The notes beneath the pieces were generated by a model. The model did not search any database, was not told where the DNA came from, and saw only the letters and a program-made list of their open reading frames with translations. Positions 1 to 9,437 of a DNA stretch of 64,000 bases are shown piece by piece. The position numbers and the translations under genes were made by a program. The stretch's first letter is position 1. The number at the start of each line of letters is the position of its first letter. The DNA is from Dryocosmus kuriphilus (lineage: Eukaryota > Arthropoda > Insecta > Hymenoptera > Cynipidae): NCBI GenBank assembly GCA_038277395.1, contig CM076195.1, forward strand, positions 23,150,327-23,214,326. Reading direction: 5' to 3'.

Positions 1-364
1 CCTGTATCTTCCATCTGCACGGCATCTGAAGTTATACGTTTCTTTTACTCAACTTGATGAATTTATTTGTTCTAACGGCAGTTTCATCGTTTTTATTGTC
101 TGCTTTCATTTCCATAGTTAAATAAAACTTATATTAAGAGCATGTAATGCACTAAAATACGTATATTACCGACCTAAATTTTTAGGGTTTATAAATTTTT
201 TTTGAACCTAAGAACTTTTCTTTATAATAAAATATCAGATTGGAACTTCGGGAAATGCATGAGAAGACAATAAACTACGCTTATATACATTATTTGAGTA
301 GGAATGTTGAAAAAAAATTTGGAAGTGTAAAAAAATTGAGCTGGGTAATATAGGTATTTTAGTG
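1..364. other. AT-rich sequence, no feature recognised
   Basis: No open frame with recognisable similarity, no tRNA-like structure and no terminal repeat was seen. The large palindrome described next begins at about 365. Confidence 0.5.
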
Positions 365-676
365 AGTTTCATGCCCTAAAAACTGTTCTAGATGGGTACA
401 AAAAATTTTCGTAACATGTAGGGTTGCTCAAAATTCCACTAAGCTTCAGGGTATCGACTTTCACTGAAAAGAAGCTGGTTCATAAAGTTTTTTGGTGCCA
501 GGAAGGGGCATTCAGGTTGCAGGATGGGTGGATATTCCATGAGATATCGATCAAAGTGTAATATGTACGCAAAAAAGCGAGATTGAGTAAGTGAAAAAAG
601 TGTGGGAGAAGTGCACCGACAATGCTGTCAAAGTGTGTGTGCTCTTGCGGGTCGGGTGAGATGCGCTTAAACCTTA

Positions 677-1110
677 CCCAGTGGGCACAAAAACGCAAGA
701 CGTCTTTACGATATCTTAATGACATCTTTACGACGTCGCGAAGACGTCCTATGTCCGTGTCCTAAAGATATCTTTAAGACATCTTTAAGACATTTTAATG
801 TCGCAAAGATGTCTTTACGTCATTTTTACGACACGGACATAGGACGTCTTCGCGACGTAGTAAAGATGTCGTAAAGACGTCCTGAATTTTTAAATCCAGT
901 GGGCACAAAAATTCAGGACGTCTTCACGACATCTTTACGACGTCGCGAAGACGTCCTATGTCCGTGTCGTAAATATGAAGTAAAGAAATCTTTGCGACAT
1001 TAAAATGTCTTAAATATATCTTTAGGACACGGACATAGGACATCTTCGCGACGTTGTAAAGATGTCGTTAAGATATCGTAAAGACGTCCTGCATTTTTGT
1101 GCCCACTGGG
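677..1110. mobile_element. Dimeric palindromic MITE
   Basis: The ends are inverted copies of CCCAGTGGGCACAAAA (677-692 and 1095-1110). A second copy of that terminus occurs internally at 896 (CCAGTGGGCACAAAAATTC), so the block is two tandem units of about 215 bp, the first having lost its right terminus. Each unit is palindromic throughout and filled with GACGTC and GTCGCGAC-like motifs that occur in both orientations. It has no coding capacity, as expected of a MITE moved in trans. No clear target duplication was found (TTA on the left, AAA on the right). Termini of this type recur in insect genomes, but I cannot name the autonomous partner. Confidence 0.8.
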
Positions 1111-1689
1111 AAATCTCAGGAATATCTCAGGCGAAAATGTCAGGCCAGATCGTACAAATTTCAGTGAATTTTCAATCTCAATTTGAATGATTTCATCTCG
1201 AGATGGTCTAAGTGCCTTTGGCTCCTTTTTTATGATTTAATTTATGGCCGTCCAACCTTCAGGATTCGAAAATACAAAAAAGGCCTTCATAAAACTAATC
1301 CTTTTTTGCACTACCAATTATTGTTTATTTATTTACATGAATATATTTATTTGTCATGATTTATGTATTTATATATCTACAATATTGTTCTGAAAAAAAT
1401 CTCATCAGCTTTTACGCCTCTCGTATAGATTACGAGATACTTACAAAATATGAAGTATTTTAAACTTTACAAAGCAGATTTTAGATATTTTTAATAGTAT
1501 GAATTCGTAGATTCTGATTGTGCAGCTTTCGGATCCTTAATTTCAAGATTGAAAAGAAAAAATATTTTTGTAACTTAATCTCTTTCATGCGGCCTCAGTT
1601 ATTACCCCTGCAGCTTAGTCTAATCCGACTTAATTTTTTCTATGTTTTGTTTCGGTCTGTCCATGGACCTCAATTTGGGTCAAGATTTG
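1111..1689. other. AT-rich sequence, no feature recognised
   Basis: Part of the 1.8-kb insertion in the left palindrome arm. No gene, RNA or terminal repeat was recognised. Confidence 0.4.
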
Positions 1690-2110
1690 GGTGAGACTAT
1701 CCCGCCAGAGGTCTTTTGTCCAAAGGCATTTCAAAATTAAAGAAATTTAAAAAAAAAATTATTTTGTCGTTAGCAATCTGAAAATAATATATTTGGAATC
1801 TGCGAATCTTTCCGATTCCAATGATATATAGTTTGTGTAAAAGGGATAAAAATATGAAGATCCGTAATTCATCTCAATATAAATTACAATATTTATTAAC
1901 TCTCAAATTTGCAACCATTATAGGCAAATAACTTGCCGTTGGAATCGCAAAGATGCGTAGATTCTGAATATATTATTTTCAAATCGCTAATTGTAAAATT
2001 AACCATTTTTGAATTTCCTAATTGTGTCATGTTCACGAACGAAAAACCCCTCTGCCGACAAGTATTCGAGTGCAATATGGTTGGTAGGCATCATAAAACC
2101 ATACTTGGTT
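1690..2110. repeat. Inverted-repeat hairpin element
   Basis: The segment 1765-1822 (core CTGAAAATAATATAT, then GATTCCAA) is the reverse complement of 1936-1995. Weaker pairing extends outward, with GCCAGAGGTCTTTT near 1705 opposite a CCCCTCTGCCGA block near 2050. It is non-coding; the short frame here crosses the hairpin. It is probably a MITE inserted in the left arm of the larger palindrome. Boundaries are approximate. Confidence 0.55.
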
Positions 2111-3712
2111 CTTTAAAATCTACTGCCTAAGTAGCTATAGATACGCGTGTTAAAAAATTGACTGAACCTTACTTTCTTCAGAAATCTTCTAGTGATTTTG
2201 TATCGGTAGGGAAGTCACTTTTTGCGGACCTGAACAGTGAAATCGTTTTAAAAAAATGTATATCGCCGAAAAGTAAAATTATTGTATTACCCCTTTACTT
2301 TAGGACTGAAGTTTTAATATAGAATTATAATTGCAACATTTTCTGCTGCTTTTATTAAGCTTTTTTCATGTAACCGAACGGTGACCGAGTGGAAACCGAA
2401 TGGAGACCCAATTCGGTCTCCATTCCGTTCCGCCGATCCACTAGAGTGGAAATGTATGAAATAGCAGACAACAAAACTTTTTATTTTGCGGGAGAAGAAT
2501 GCCACTTCACTGCACACGAGAGAATGAGCACTCTCCTATGGTGCACCAACTTTGAATTTTGCACTCAAAAAACGAAATCAATTTCGAAAAAAGTGAAGAA
2601 TTTAATATTCTTCATAGAACACGTAGGATTTTGCATGCTCAATAGTAAAACCTCTAAGATTGCAGCTGAGAAGCACTGAGATACGAGCGACCATAGGCTC
2701 CCTCGTTAGTTACTAGATGGCAGTAGAAAATTGCGAGAAATTTGAAAATGTATCATATTAGAAGATCAAAAATTATAACTTTAGTTCTAGAATTTGTATG
2801 TACGATTAGTGACTCGTAGATTAAGAAGTTGAAATTTTTAGTCAATATTTTAATTATGCTTGTCTTTAAGATAAGGCAAAATCAAGAGGCTAGGTATATG
2901 CTAGCGGTGTCGAGTATAAGAAATTCAGTGTTAACGTAAGAAAGAATAAAGATACTTTTGGCGTCAAATGCTTACATTAACTGACGAACTTCAGCAGAGC
3001 TAACAGTTCTTCTACTCGACTAAGCATGATTAAAATATTGATTGACAACCTCAATTTCTTAATCTATAAGGCATGAATCACACATACAAATTCTAGAACT
3101 AAAATTGTAATAATTTCAGATCTTCTAATATACATTTTCAAATTTCCCACTGCCGTCTACAGACTAACGATCGAACCTATAATCGCTCGTATCTCAGTGC
3201 TTCTTAGCTGTAATCTAAGAGGTTATACTATTAAGCATGCAAAATTGCACGTGTTTCATCAAGAATATTAAATTGATCGCGTTTTTCGAAATTGTTTTCG
3301 GTTTTTGAGTGCAAAATTCGAAGTTGGTGCATAGTAGGAGAGTGCTGTTTCCCTCATGTGTAGTGCAGGGGCATTCTTCTCCCGCAAAATGAAAAAATTT
3401 GTATTGATTCCTATTTCATATATTCCCACACACACGTTGGCAGCATTTTCGGCGCGCTTCTCCACCATTTTTCTGCACTTACTGAATTTCGCATTTCCGT
3501 GTACATATTTTACTTTTATTGGAACCTCATAAAGTATCCACCCATCCTGCAACCAGAATGTCCCTTCCGGGCTCCAAAAAACTTTACAAGTCTGCTTTTT
3601 TCAGTGAAAGTCGATAACCTGAAACTTAGTGGGATTTTGAGCGAATCTACATATTTAGACACTTTTTTGTACCCATCTGGAACAGCCTTAAGTATATTTA
3701 GGAATCTGAAAC

Positions 3713-5034
3713 AAGAAAAACGCTTTTGTCATTTAGGATTTTATTCATTAGTTTGAATGAGGACCCTAACCTTAAAATATAATCTTTTCAGTTTGCGCAT
3801 AAAATATTAGAATTAAATATTAATTCTTTATTCAGGCTTATTATATTTTTTTTTAGATGACATGCGGCTACATTCAGTGAAAAATTGTATGATTTTAATA
3901 TATTTTGTATATAAAGCAGGAAATTTGAATTCTTATAAGTTCCCATAGAATTTATTTTCTGATTATATTCTCGGGAACATTCTCATTCCCGTTACCGTTC
4001 TCAAAGTAATATAACCGACTAGGAACCCTGGTAGAAACTGCAAGTTTTTTCCAAAGTTATCCAATCATTTCTATTTTTTTCCGAATCTTTCAGAAATCTG
4101 CACCCGATTCTTGCCGAAAATTTCGAATGGACGATCAATATCAGATTTTAATAATTTTAATAATAATATATAATAATTTTAATAACTTGTTCCATTTGAA
4201 TGCCATCATAATATCCCAAAATTTTGAAATTTTGAAATTTTTTAGTGGATCAGTTAGAACGGTCCAAGGAATTCCCCTTTTAGAAAAATCCGAAAATTTT
4301 GTGCGTTTTTGTGTATCTTTTACTGTTTTCCAAATATCTCAGACTTTGGAAAATCCAAAAATTTTGAATTTTAAAGTTGTTGTTAGTGGATCATTTAAAC
4401 GAATCAGTTGTATGGAATTTAGTCCGTTTTTGCGTATCTTCAACTGTTTTAGAGATATCTCAAAATTTTGAAAATCCAAATTAACAGCCGCAAAAAATGC
4501 ATTGAAAAGTATTCCTCGAAGTATTCACAATAAATACCGTCGCCACCGGAAATACATTAGGGGATTGACTGAAATTCACTTTAAGAGAAAACTTAGTGCT
4601 ATCGTTGGATAGAAAGGAATAGGCAAGAAATATAATACAAAGAGATTCAATAATGCTTTCTTTTACTGCACAAATTTTTCAGTCCTTTTAAATTCTGAGC
4701 TTCTTACCGTGTATTTGCACTAACTTAATTTTTCGTTCAAAATTTCGGATTGAAGTGGAAAACATCGGGCTAGGTTTGAAATATGTTAAAAATTGTCTTA
4801 TCGCGATAACAATTTTTTCGCACTTTAGTACGTAAGAAAATGATTTTTGAAATTTTTGGCATCTAGGAATTAATAATTACTGGCGAAAATGTCGAAATAT
4901 ACTGATTTTAGATGTAAATCCCAATCAAGGAAAGTAACGTAATCGTGACTAGACTGTTCTCTACAGCTGATTGAAGTATAACGTGCGTATGAGTGTATGT
5001 AAAGTGGTATGGTATGCGTGAGCTTGTATTTACC
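3713..5034. other. AT-rich sequence with a diverged internal duplication
   Basis: No gene recognised. Around 4235-4345 and 4370-4470 a block containing TTAGTGGATCA, TTTTTG-GTATCTT and ACTGTTTT-ATATCTCA is repeated in direct orientation with heavy divergence, suggesting an old tandem duplication. Confidence 0.4.
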
Positions 5035-5052
5035 GCCACACACACACACACA

Positions 5053-5091
<39 letters not shown>
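5035..5091. repeat. Compound (CA)n(TA)n microsatellite
   Basis: About nine CA units followed by about nineteen TA units. Apparent frames encoding alternating I/Y through this tract are artefacts of the dinucleotide repeat. Confidence 0.95.
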
Positions 5092-5093
<2 letters not shown>

Positions 5094-5398
5094 ATTGGTT
5101 AACCAATCGCTGCAGGGTGCCAACGGGAGCGGTTGCCATCCAGGAAAATAAAGCTTGTTTCCAGTGAAATCGCAGTGAATTACACCTTTGGCCACGTCTC
5201 ATGACTGTGTGAGATGGGTGGACATTGGATACGATGAAATTACAATGACAGGCTGACGAAGCGCTTGAGTATCTTGAGGAAACGGAGCGACCTAAGAATG
5301 ACAGCTCTCTGCAGCCACCTCGCAAATGCCTCGGTATCTTCTTTACACGCGGGTATAGTTTTGAGGGTACGAACCAGTGATGGCTTTGCATCTCCGAG
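5092..5398 (-). repeat. Dispersed repeat family A, copy 1
   Basis: The copy runs from GGTTAACCAATC to GAGAGCATCC. It is closely related to 8075-8400 in opposite orientation, to 50365-50770 in the same orientation, and to a truncated copy at 20738-20870. Shared blocks include a CCATCCAGGAAAAT-like segment, GTACGATGAAATTACA-like and ACGGAGCGACC-like segments. No coding frame is conserved among copies. It behaves like an interspersed non-autonomous repeat (SINE or MITE type), class not determined. Copies 1 and 2 lie outside the arms of the DD41D element in mirrored orientation. Confidence 0.75.
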
Positions 5399-5699
5399 AG
5401 CATCCTATGAAAAAAATATCTGTAATAAGAACTTTTTATTTTCGAGGGGGAAAAACGATTTTTAACCCCCCCCCCCCCCCCCCCAGAAAGCAGGGATGGG
5501 GGTAACTTTGTAATTTCAAATGGCAACCCCCATTTTTTACACAGATTCAGATTCTCCTTTATGAAATACGTAAGTTTTATTCGAAAATTTTTTTTCGATT
5601 CGCGATAGATGGCGCTGAAATTGCGAAAAATGAAATTGTTGACACTACTTTTAGCTCTACCCAGGAATAACGACGCGAACTTAGTAGTTGCCTATTCCT

Positions 5700-6212
5700 T
5701 TCGGGGTGCTTAATTTCGGTGAGTCCCCTTGCCTCTCACCATCGGGATGCTTGATTTCGGTGAGTCCCCTCGCCTCTCACCATCGAGGTGCTTGACTTTG
5801 GTGAGTCCCCTCGCCTCTCACCATCGGGGTGCTTGATTTCGGTGAGTCCCCTCGCCTCTCACCATCGGGGTGCTTGATTTCGGTGAGTCCCCCTCGCCTC
5901 TCACCATCAGGGTGCTTGATTTCGGTGAGTCCCCTCGCCTCTCACCATCGGGGTGCTTGATTTCGACGAGTCCCGTCGCCTCTCACCATCGGGGTGCTTG
6001 ATTTCGATGAGTCCCCTCGCCTCTCACCATCGGGGTGCTTGATTTCGGTGAGTCCCTTAGCCTCTCACCATCGAGGTGCTTGATTTCGGTGAGTCCCCTC
6101 GCCTCTCACCACTGGGGTGCTTGATTTCGGTGAGTCTCCTCGCCTCTCACCATCGGGGTGCTTGATTTCGGTGAGTCCCCCCGCCTCTCACCATCGGGAT
6201 GCTTGATTTCGA
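5700..6212. repeat. 41-bp minisatellite derived from the element's inverted repeat
   Basis: About 13 tandem units of 41 bp, each with GGGGTGCTTGATTTCGG then TGAGTCCCCTCGCCTCTCAC, with scattered substitutions and one single-base insertion. The right arm of the same element holds only one unit (about 7372-7412, inverted), so the array is a one-sided expansion of a TIR segment. It abuts and partly replaces the 3' end of the transposase reading frame. Confidence 0.92.
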
Positions 6213-7018
6213 TTCATTATTTTGCAATAAGTGCTCAAAATGTTGTCCTCGCACTTCGATGCACTTGTTAATCCGAGCTTCGAAAGATTCCACACAACTG
6301 CGAAGTGTGTCTAGTGTTATTTGTGTATAAGCAGACCTGATTCGCTCGATCATGTTATTACGAGTTGTGGGCACTTCTTGATATATGGTACACGATTCTT
6401 TAGATAACCCCACAAATAGAAATCCGTCGCCGTGAGATCTGGCGATCTGGCAGGCCAATTTACTGGACCCCCTCTACCGATCCATCGTCCATTGAATTCG
6501 CGATTGAGTACTTCCCTCGCGATTGCCGAATAATGTGCTGGACAACCGTCATGTTGAAACCACATGTTGTGTCGCACTTCCAAGCTTAGGTCTTGAAGCA
6601 ATATTGGAAGTTCATTTTCTAAAAAGTTACGATATTTTTCACCGTTCAAATTTCCATCAATAAAATACGGACCGATAAGTTGGTCTCCCATTACTCCACA
6701 CCAAACATTCACGGACCATGGACGCTGATGCTCAACTTCACGCAACCAATGTGGATTTTTTACACTCCTGTAATGCATGTTGTGCCGATTAACGTTACCA
6801 TGGTTTGTGAAAGACAACTCCTCTGAGAAGAGAACTAGAAAAAAGAAGTTTGGGTTTCCTTGTATCTGCTGAACCGCCCATTGACAAAATGTCACTCGCT
6901 ACTGAAAATCATTGCCATGAAGTTCTTAATGCAGTGAAATATGATACGGATGATAATTATTACTTTCTCCATAAATGAGAATCATTTCAATCTTCTGTTG
7001 TTGAGATAGAATTTCCAT
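6213..7018 (-). pseudogene. DD41D Tc1/mariner-superfamily transposase, internally deleted and frameshifted
   Basis: This would cut and paste the surrounding element at TA sites. The N-terminal start is at 7018 on the minus strand (MEILSQQQKIEMILIYGESN), but this frame stops after about 30 residues. The frame then resumes at 6895 with the catalytic half, so the DNA-binding region is largely deleted. From the D of HDGCPAHYS to the D of TATDFYLW there are 41 intervening residues, which is the DD41D signature. The first catalytic position, in FSEELSF, is glutamate instead of the usual aspartate. A frameshift near 6400 moves the last part (IRSAYTQITLDTL to GQHFEHLL) into another frame. The frame runs into the minisatellite near 6212. 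The copy is certainly inactive; family assignment at DD41D level is inferred from spacing alone. Confidence 0.82.
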
Positions 7019-7738
7019 TGTAAACGTAATGAAGTAAGGTAATGAGGGAATACAGCGACACCTAAACCAGCTCAAACGAACGTGAACAACAACAATAACC
7101 CAAATGAAAGCAACTAATTACTACCAACTGGAATTAACGCAACCAAATCACCCAAATCAAATGAACACAATCAACCCTCCTAATGAATAAACGTTAATCA
7201 CGGACAGACGCGGTTATCGCTCGGCTAGAATGACGTCGAGGATTGTAGACAGTGGACACTCGATGATATGTAATGTCTACATCCAAAGTCGACTGCCGAC
7301 AACCAACTGCATTCGGGAAAGTTATTCTACAGTTTTATCACTTTTACTGTCCCGTTGCCGAAAGTTCAAGCACCTCGATGGTGAGAGGCGAGGGGACTCA
7401 CCGAAATCAAGCATCCCGAAGGGAATAGGCAACTACTAAGTCAGCGTCGTTATTCCTGGGTAGAGCTAAAAGTAGTGTCAACAATTTCATTTTTCGCAAT
7501 ATCAGCGCCATCTATCGCGAATCGAAAAAAATTTTTCGAATAAAACTTACGTATTTCATAAATGAGATTCTGAATCTGCGATAAAAAATTGGGATTACCA
7601 TTTGAAATTACAAAGTTACCCCCACCCCTGCCTCCTGGGGGGGGGGGGGGGGGGGGTAAAGTTAAGAAAAATAGTTTTCCCCCTCGAAAATAAAAAGTTC
7701 TTACTACAGATATTTTTTCATAGGATGCGTATTTTTTG

Positions 7739-8074
7739 AGATATTTCGTTGTCTCAAGTTAAAAAAAAAAACAATTTAATTTTTCGCAATTTCAGCGCCA
7801 TCTATAGCGAAACGAAAAAAATTTTTCGTATAAAACTTACGTATTTCATAAAGGAAAATCTGAATCTGTGATAAAAAATTGGGGTTGCCATTTGAAATTA
7901 CAAAGTTACCCCCACCCTTGCCTCCTGAGGTGGTGGGGTGGGGTAAATTTGTTTAAAATCGTTTTTCCCCCTCGAAAATAAAAAGTTCTTATTACAGATA
8001 TTTTTTTCATAGAATGCGTATTTTTTGAGATATTTCAATGTCTGAAGTTAAAAAAACACCCTATATATATATAT
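7739..8074. repeat. Second direct copy of the foldback arm segment
   Basis: Positions 7775-8050 repeat 7480-7735 in direct orientation: the GCGCCATCTAT block, TACGTATTTCATAAA, TTACCCCCACCC, then CCCCCTCGAAAATAAAAAG and TTTTTCATAG. It ends in AAAACACCCTATATATAT, resembling the CACCCTGTATATA ends near 9220 and 48760. Here the C/G tract is short and interrupted (GAGGTGGTGGGGTGGGG), while the homologous tract at 7637 is a pure G run. Confidence 0.75.
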
Positions 8075-8400
8075 CCCGAGTGCTCTCGGAGGTGCGAAGC
8101 CATCGCTGATTCGTAACCTCTAAGCTATATCCACGTGCTAAAGAGATGCCGGGGCACTTGCGAGATGGATGCAGAGAGCTGTCATTCTGGGATCGCTCCC
8201 TGTCCTCAAGACACACAATGGTTTCGTCAGCCTGTCATTGTAATTTCATCGTACCCAATGTCCACCCATCTCACGGTCATGAGGCGTGGCCAAAGGTGTA
8301 ATGTACCGCGACTTCATTGGGAGCGAGTGCTATTTTTCTGGATGACAATCGTTACTATGGGAACCCTGCGGTGGTTGTTTAACCAATTTTACTTTTATAT
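8075..8400 (+). repeat. Dispersed repeat family A, copy 2
   Basis: Inverted relative to copy 1 (5092-5398). It ends GGTGGTTGTTTAACCAATTT followed by an AT-rich tail. The frame across it is interrupted differently in every copy, so it is not treated as a gene. Confidence 0.75.
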
Positions 8401-8415
8401 AAATATATAAAAGAT

Positions 8416-8647
8416 CACTACTGAAAAAAATTCAGAAAAACTCGTACGCCCAAACGAGTTCTTACGAGTGAAGTAAGTTAATGCAGGTATAAAGATATTA
8501 TATATAGGTATATAGTTTTGCTGCGGAGGCCCCTAGCCACGTATAAAGTATACGAGTTCTTACAAGTAAAAGCGGCAAATGCTCATAAGAACTCGTAAGA
8601 TCTTACGAGTTTTCCTTACGAGCAAAGCTGAGTAATTTTTAGTAGGG
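8416..8647. mobile_element. MITE of about 232 bp
   Basis: Imperfect terminal inverted repeats CACTACTGAAAAAAATTCAG (8416) and CTGAGTAATTTTTAGTAGGG (ending 8647). The interior is rich in ACGAGTTCTTACGAGT and its complement, including a near-perfect palindrome around ACTCGTAAGATCTTACGAGT (about 8591-8610). It has no coding capacity. Confidence 0.7.
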
Positions 8648-8974
8648 ATATATTAGGATGGCCCAGGAAACTAATCATTCTAGAATTAATGATAAATAAA
8701 TAAATATATATATACACATAAGATGTTGTACGCCTGACTATAATAAATTAGTTAGGTGCTTTTTTGTGTTGTTAAAAACGACATACTTCAGCCAAGAATA
8801 ATTACAGTACTACTAATAATAATAACAATTTATAACAATAATTAATAGCTTTGACAGAAAGAAATACTCTCTAGCTCCGCTACATTAAGTGTATTGATAT
8901 AGTATAGTCCAACTTATAATACGTATAGGATGGAATGAGCTTGTCGTTCGCCTGTACCGTGTTAGCTTTGAATG
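8648..8974. other. Mosaic of repeat fragments
   Basis: Positions 8652-8697 match one end of the foldback at 20083-20730 (GGATGGCCCA, AACTAATCATT). Positions 8745-8800 hold a module (TTAGTTAGGTGCTTTTTTG, then ACGACATACTTCAGCC) that recurs at about 9230-9285 and, inverted, at about 18785-18840. Positions 8848-8885 match the SINE-like body at 18660. No gene is seen. Confidence 0.55.
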
Positions 8975-9080
8975 AAAAAATGAATCTTACTCTTCGTAGC
9001 TTGGAGGTTAGAGCACCAGACGGACAATTTGTAGACCACACGATCGCGGTAAACCAAGGTGTCACGCATTTTCGGCGTTC
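8975..9080 (+). repeat. tRNA-like SINE head, copy 1
   Basis: Contains GTAGCTTGGAGGTTAGAGCA, resembling an RNA polymerase III A box, followed by CCAGACGGACAATTTGTAGA. The same core occurs on the minus strand at 18660-18775 with a good B-box-like GGTTCG. Anticodon-arm pairing is poor, so it is not a functional tRNA; a tRNA-derived SINE or pseudogene is the likeliest reading. Confidence 0.5.
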
Positions 9081-9437
9081 CAAATCCTGCCCTTGATTGG
9101 TGAACTTAGTAGCTCTGTTTCAAAAACTACTTATTTTTAAAAGTGTTTTCATATAAGTTTTCGACTTAGTTTTAGCTCTAGTATTTGTGGTTTCAGTTTC
9201 CTACATAAATCAAGAAACACCCTGTATATATAGTTAGATGCTTTTTTGTATTGTTAAGAACGACATACTTCAGACCAGAATAATAATAATAATAATAACA
9301 GTAATAATAATAAATAACAAAACATAAACCCGGCAACTGCGTTTATGCCCGGCATCCGGATTTACCCCGGCATTCGGGTTTATTGGGATGCGTCCTCGGG
9401 TTGCGGATATAGAGTCCCTGTACCAAGGGTTTCTGCT
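9081..9437. other. Repeat fragments and simple repeats
   Basis: Holds the module GTGGTTTCAGTTTC to AAACACCCTGTATATA (about 9188-9230), also found at 48721-48770, the second copy of the TTAGATGCTTTTTTG module, and (AAT)n stretches around 9283-9315. No gene recognised. Confidence 0.5.

Larger units (their letters stand above)
365..3712. repeat. Large imperfect inverted repeat (foldback-like)
   Basis: Positions 365-640 read as the reverse complement of about 3420-3712 (for example CAGATGGGTACAAAAA-like blocks near 390 and 3675, and the CCCATCCTGCA block near 520 and 3545). Positions about 2440-2870 pair with about 3010-3400 (for example CTCAGTGCTTCTTAGCTG near 3196 and its complement near 2670). 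The right arm is continuous, while the left arm is interrupted between 640 and 2440 by about 1.8 kb that includes a dimeric MITE and a second hairpin. No coding frame of credible length is conserved in both arms, so the short frames here are by-products. It could be a foldback transposon or an inverted segmental duplication; target duplications could not be fixed. Confidence 0.75.
5399..7738 (-). mobile_element. DD41D mariner-like element with about 340-bp inverted repeats
   Basis: Left arm 5399-5770 and right arm 7372-7738 are reverse complements. Both contain, in order from outside, GCATCCTATG, a C/G homopolymer (5465-5484 and 7637-7656), a block with GCGCCATCTATCGCGAATCG, TAGCTCTACCCAGGAATAA, and one unit of a 41-bp motif. 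Between them lies a transposase pseudogene on the minus strand. Such long inverted repeats are unusual for mariner-like elements, which normally carry about 30 bp. The arms may be elongated TIRs, or the transposon may sit in the middle of a foldback. Flanking family A repeats are also mirrored, so the palindrome may be larger than the transposon. Confidence 0.75.

Noticed and set aside
480..725. Minus frame of 81 codons and a related frame at 3268-3552
   Set aside because: They lie on the two arms of the inverted repeat and do not encode similar proteins in a consistent frame.
4870..5526. 218-codon minus-strand frame
   Set aside because: It runs through the (CA)n(TA)n microsatellite, a family A repeat and a C homopolymer; family A copies elsewhere do not keep the frame.
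5700..6212. CRISPR-like array of regularly spaced repeats
   Set aside because: Units are contiguous 41-bp tandem copies without unique spacers, in an insect transposon.
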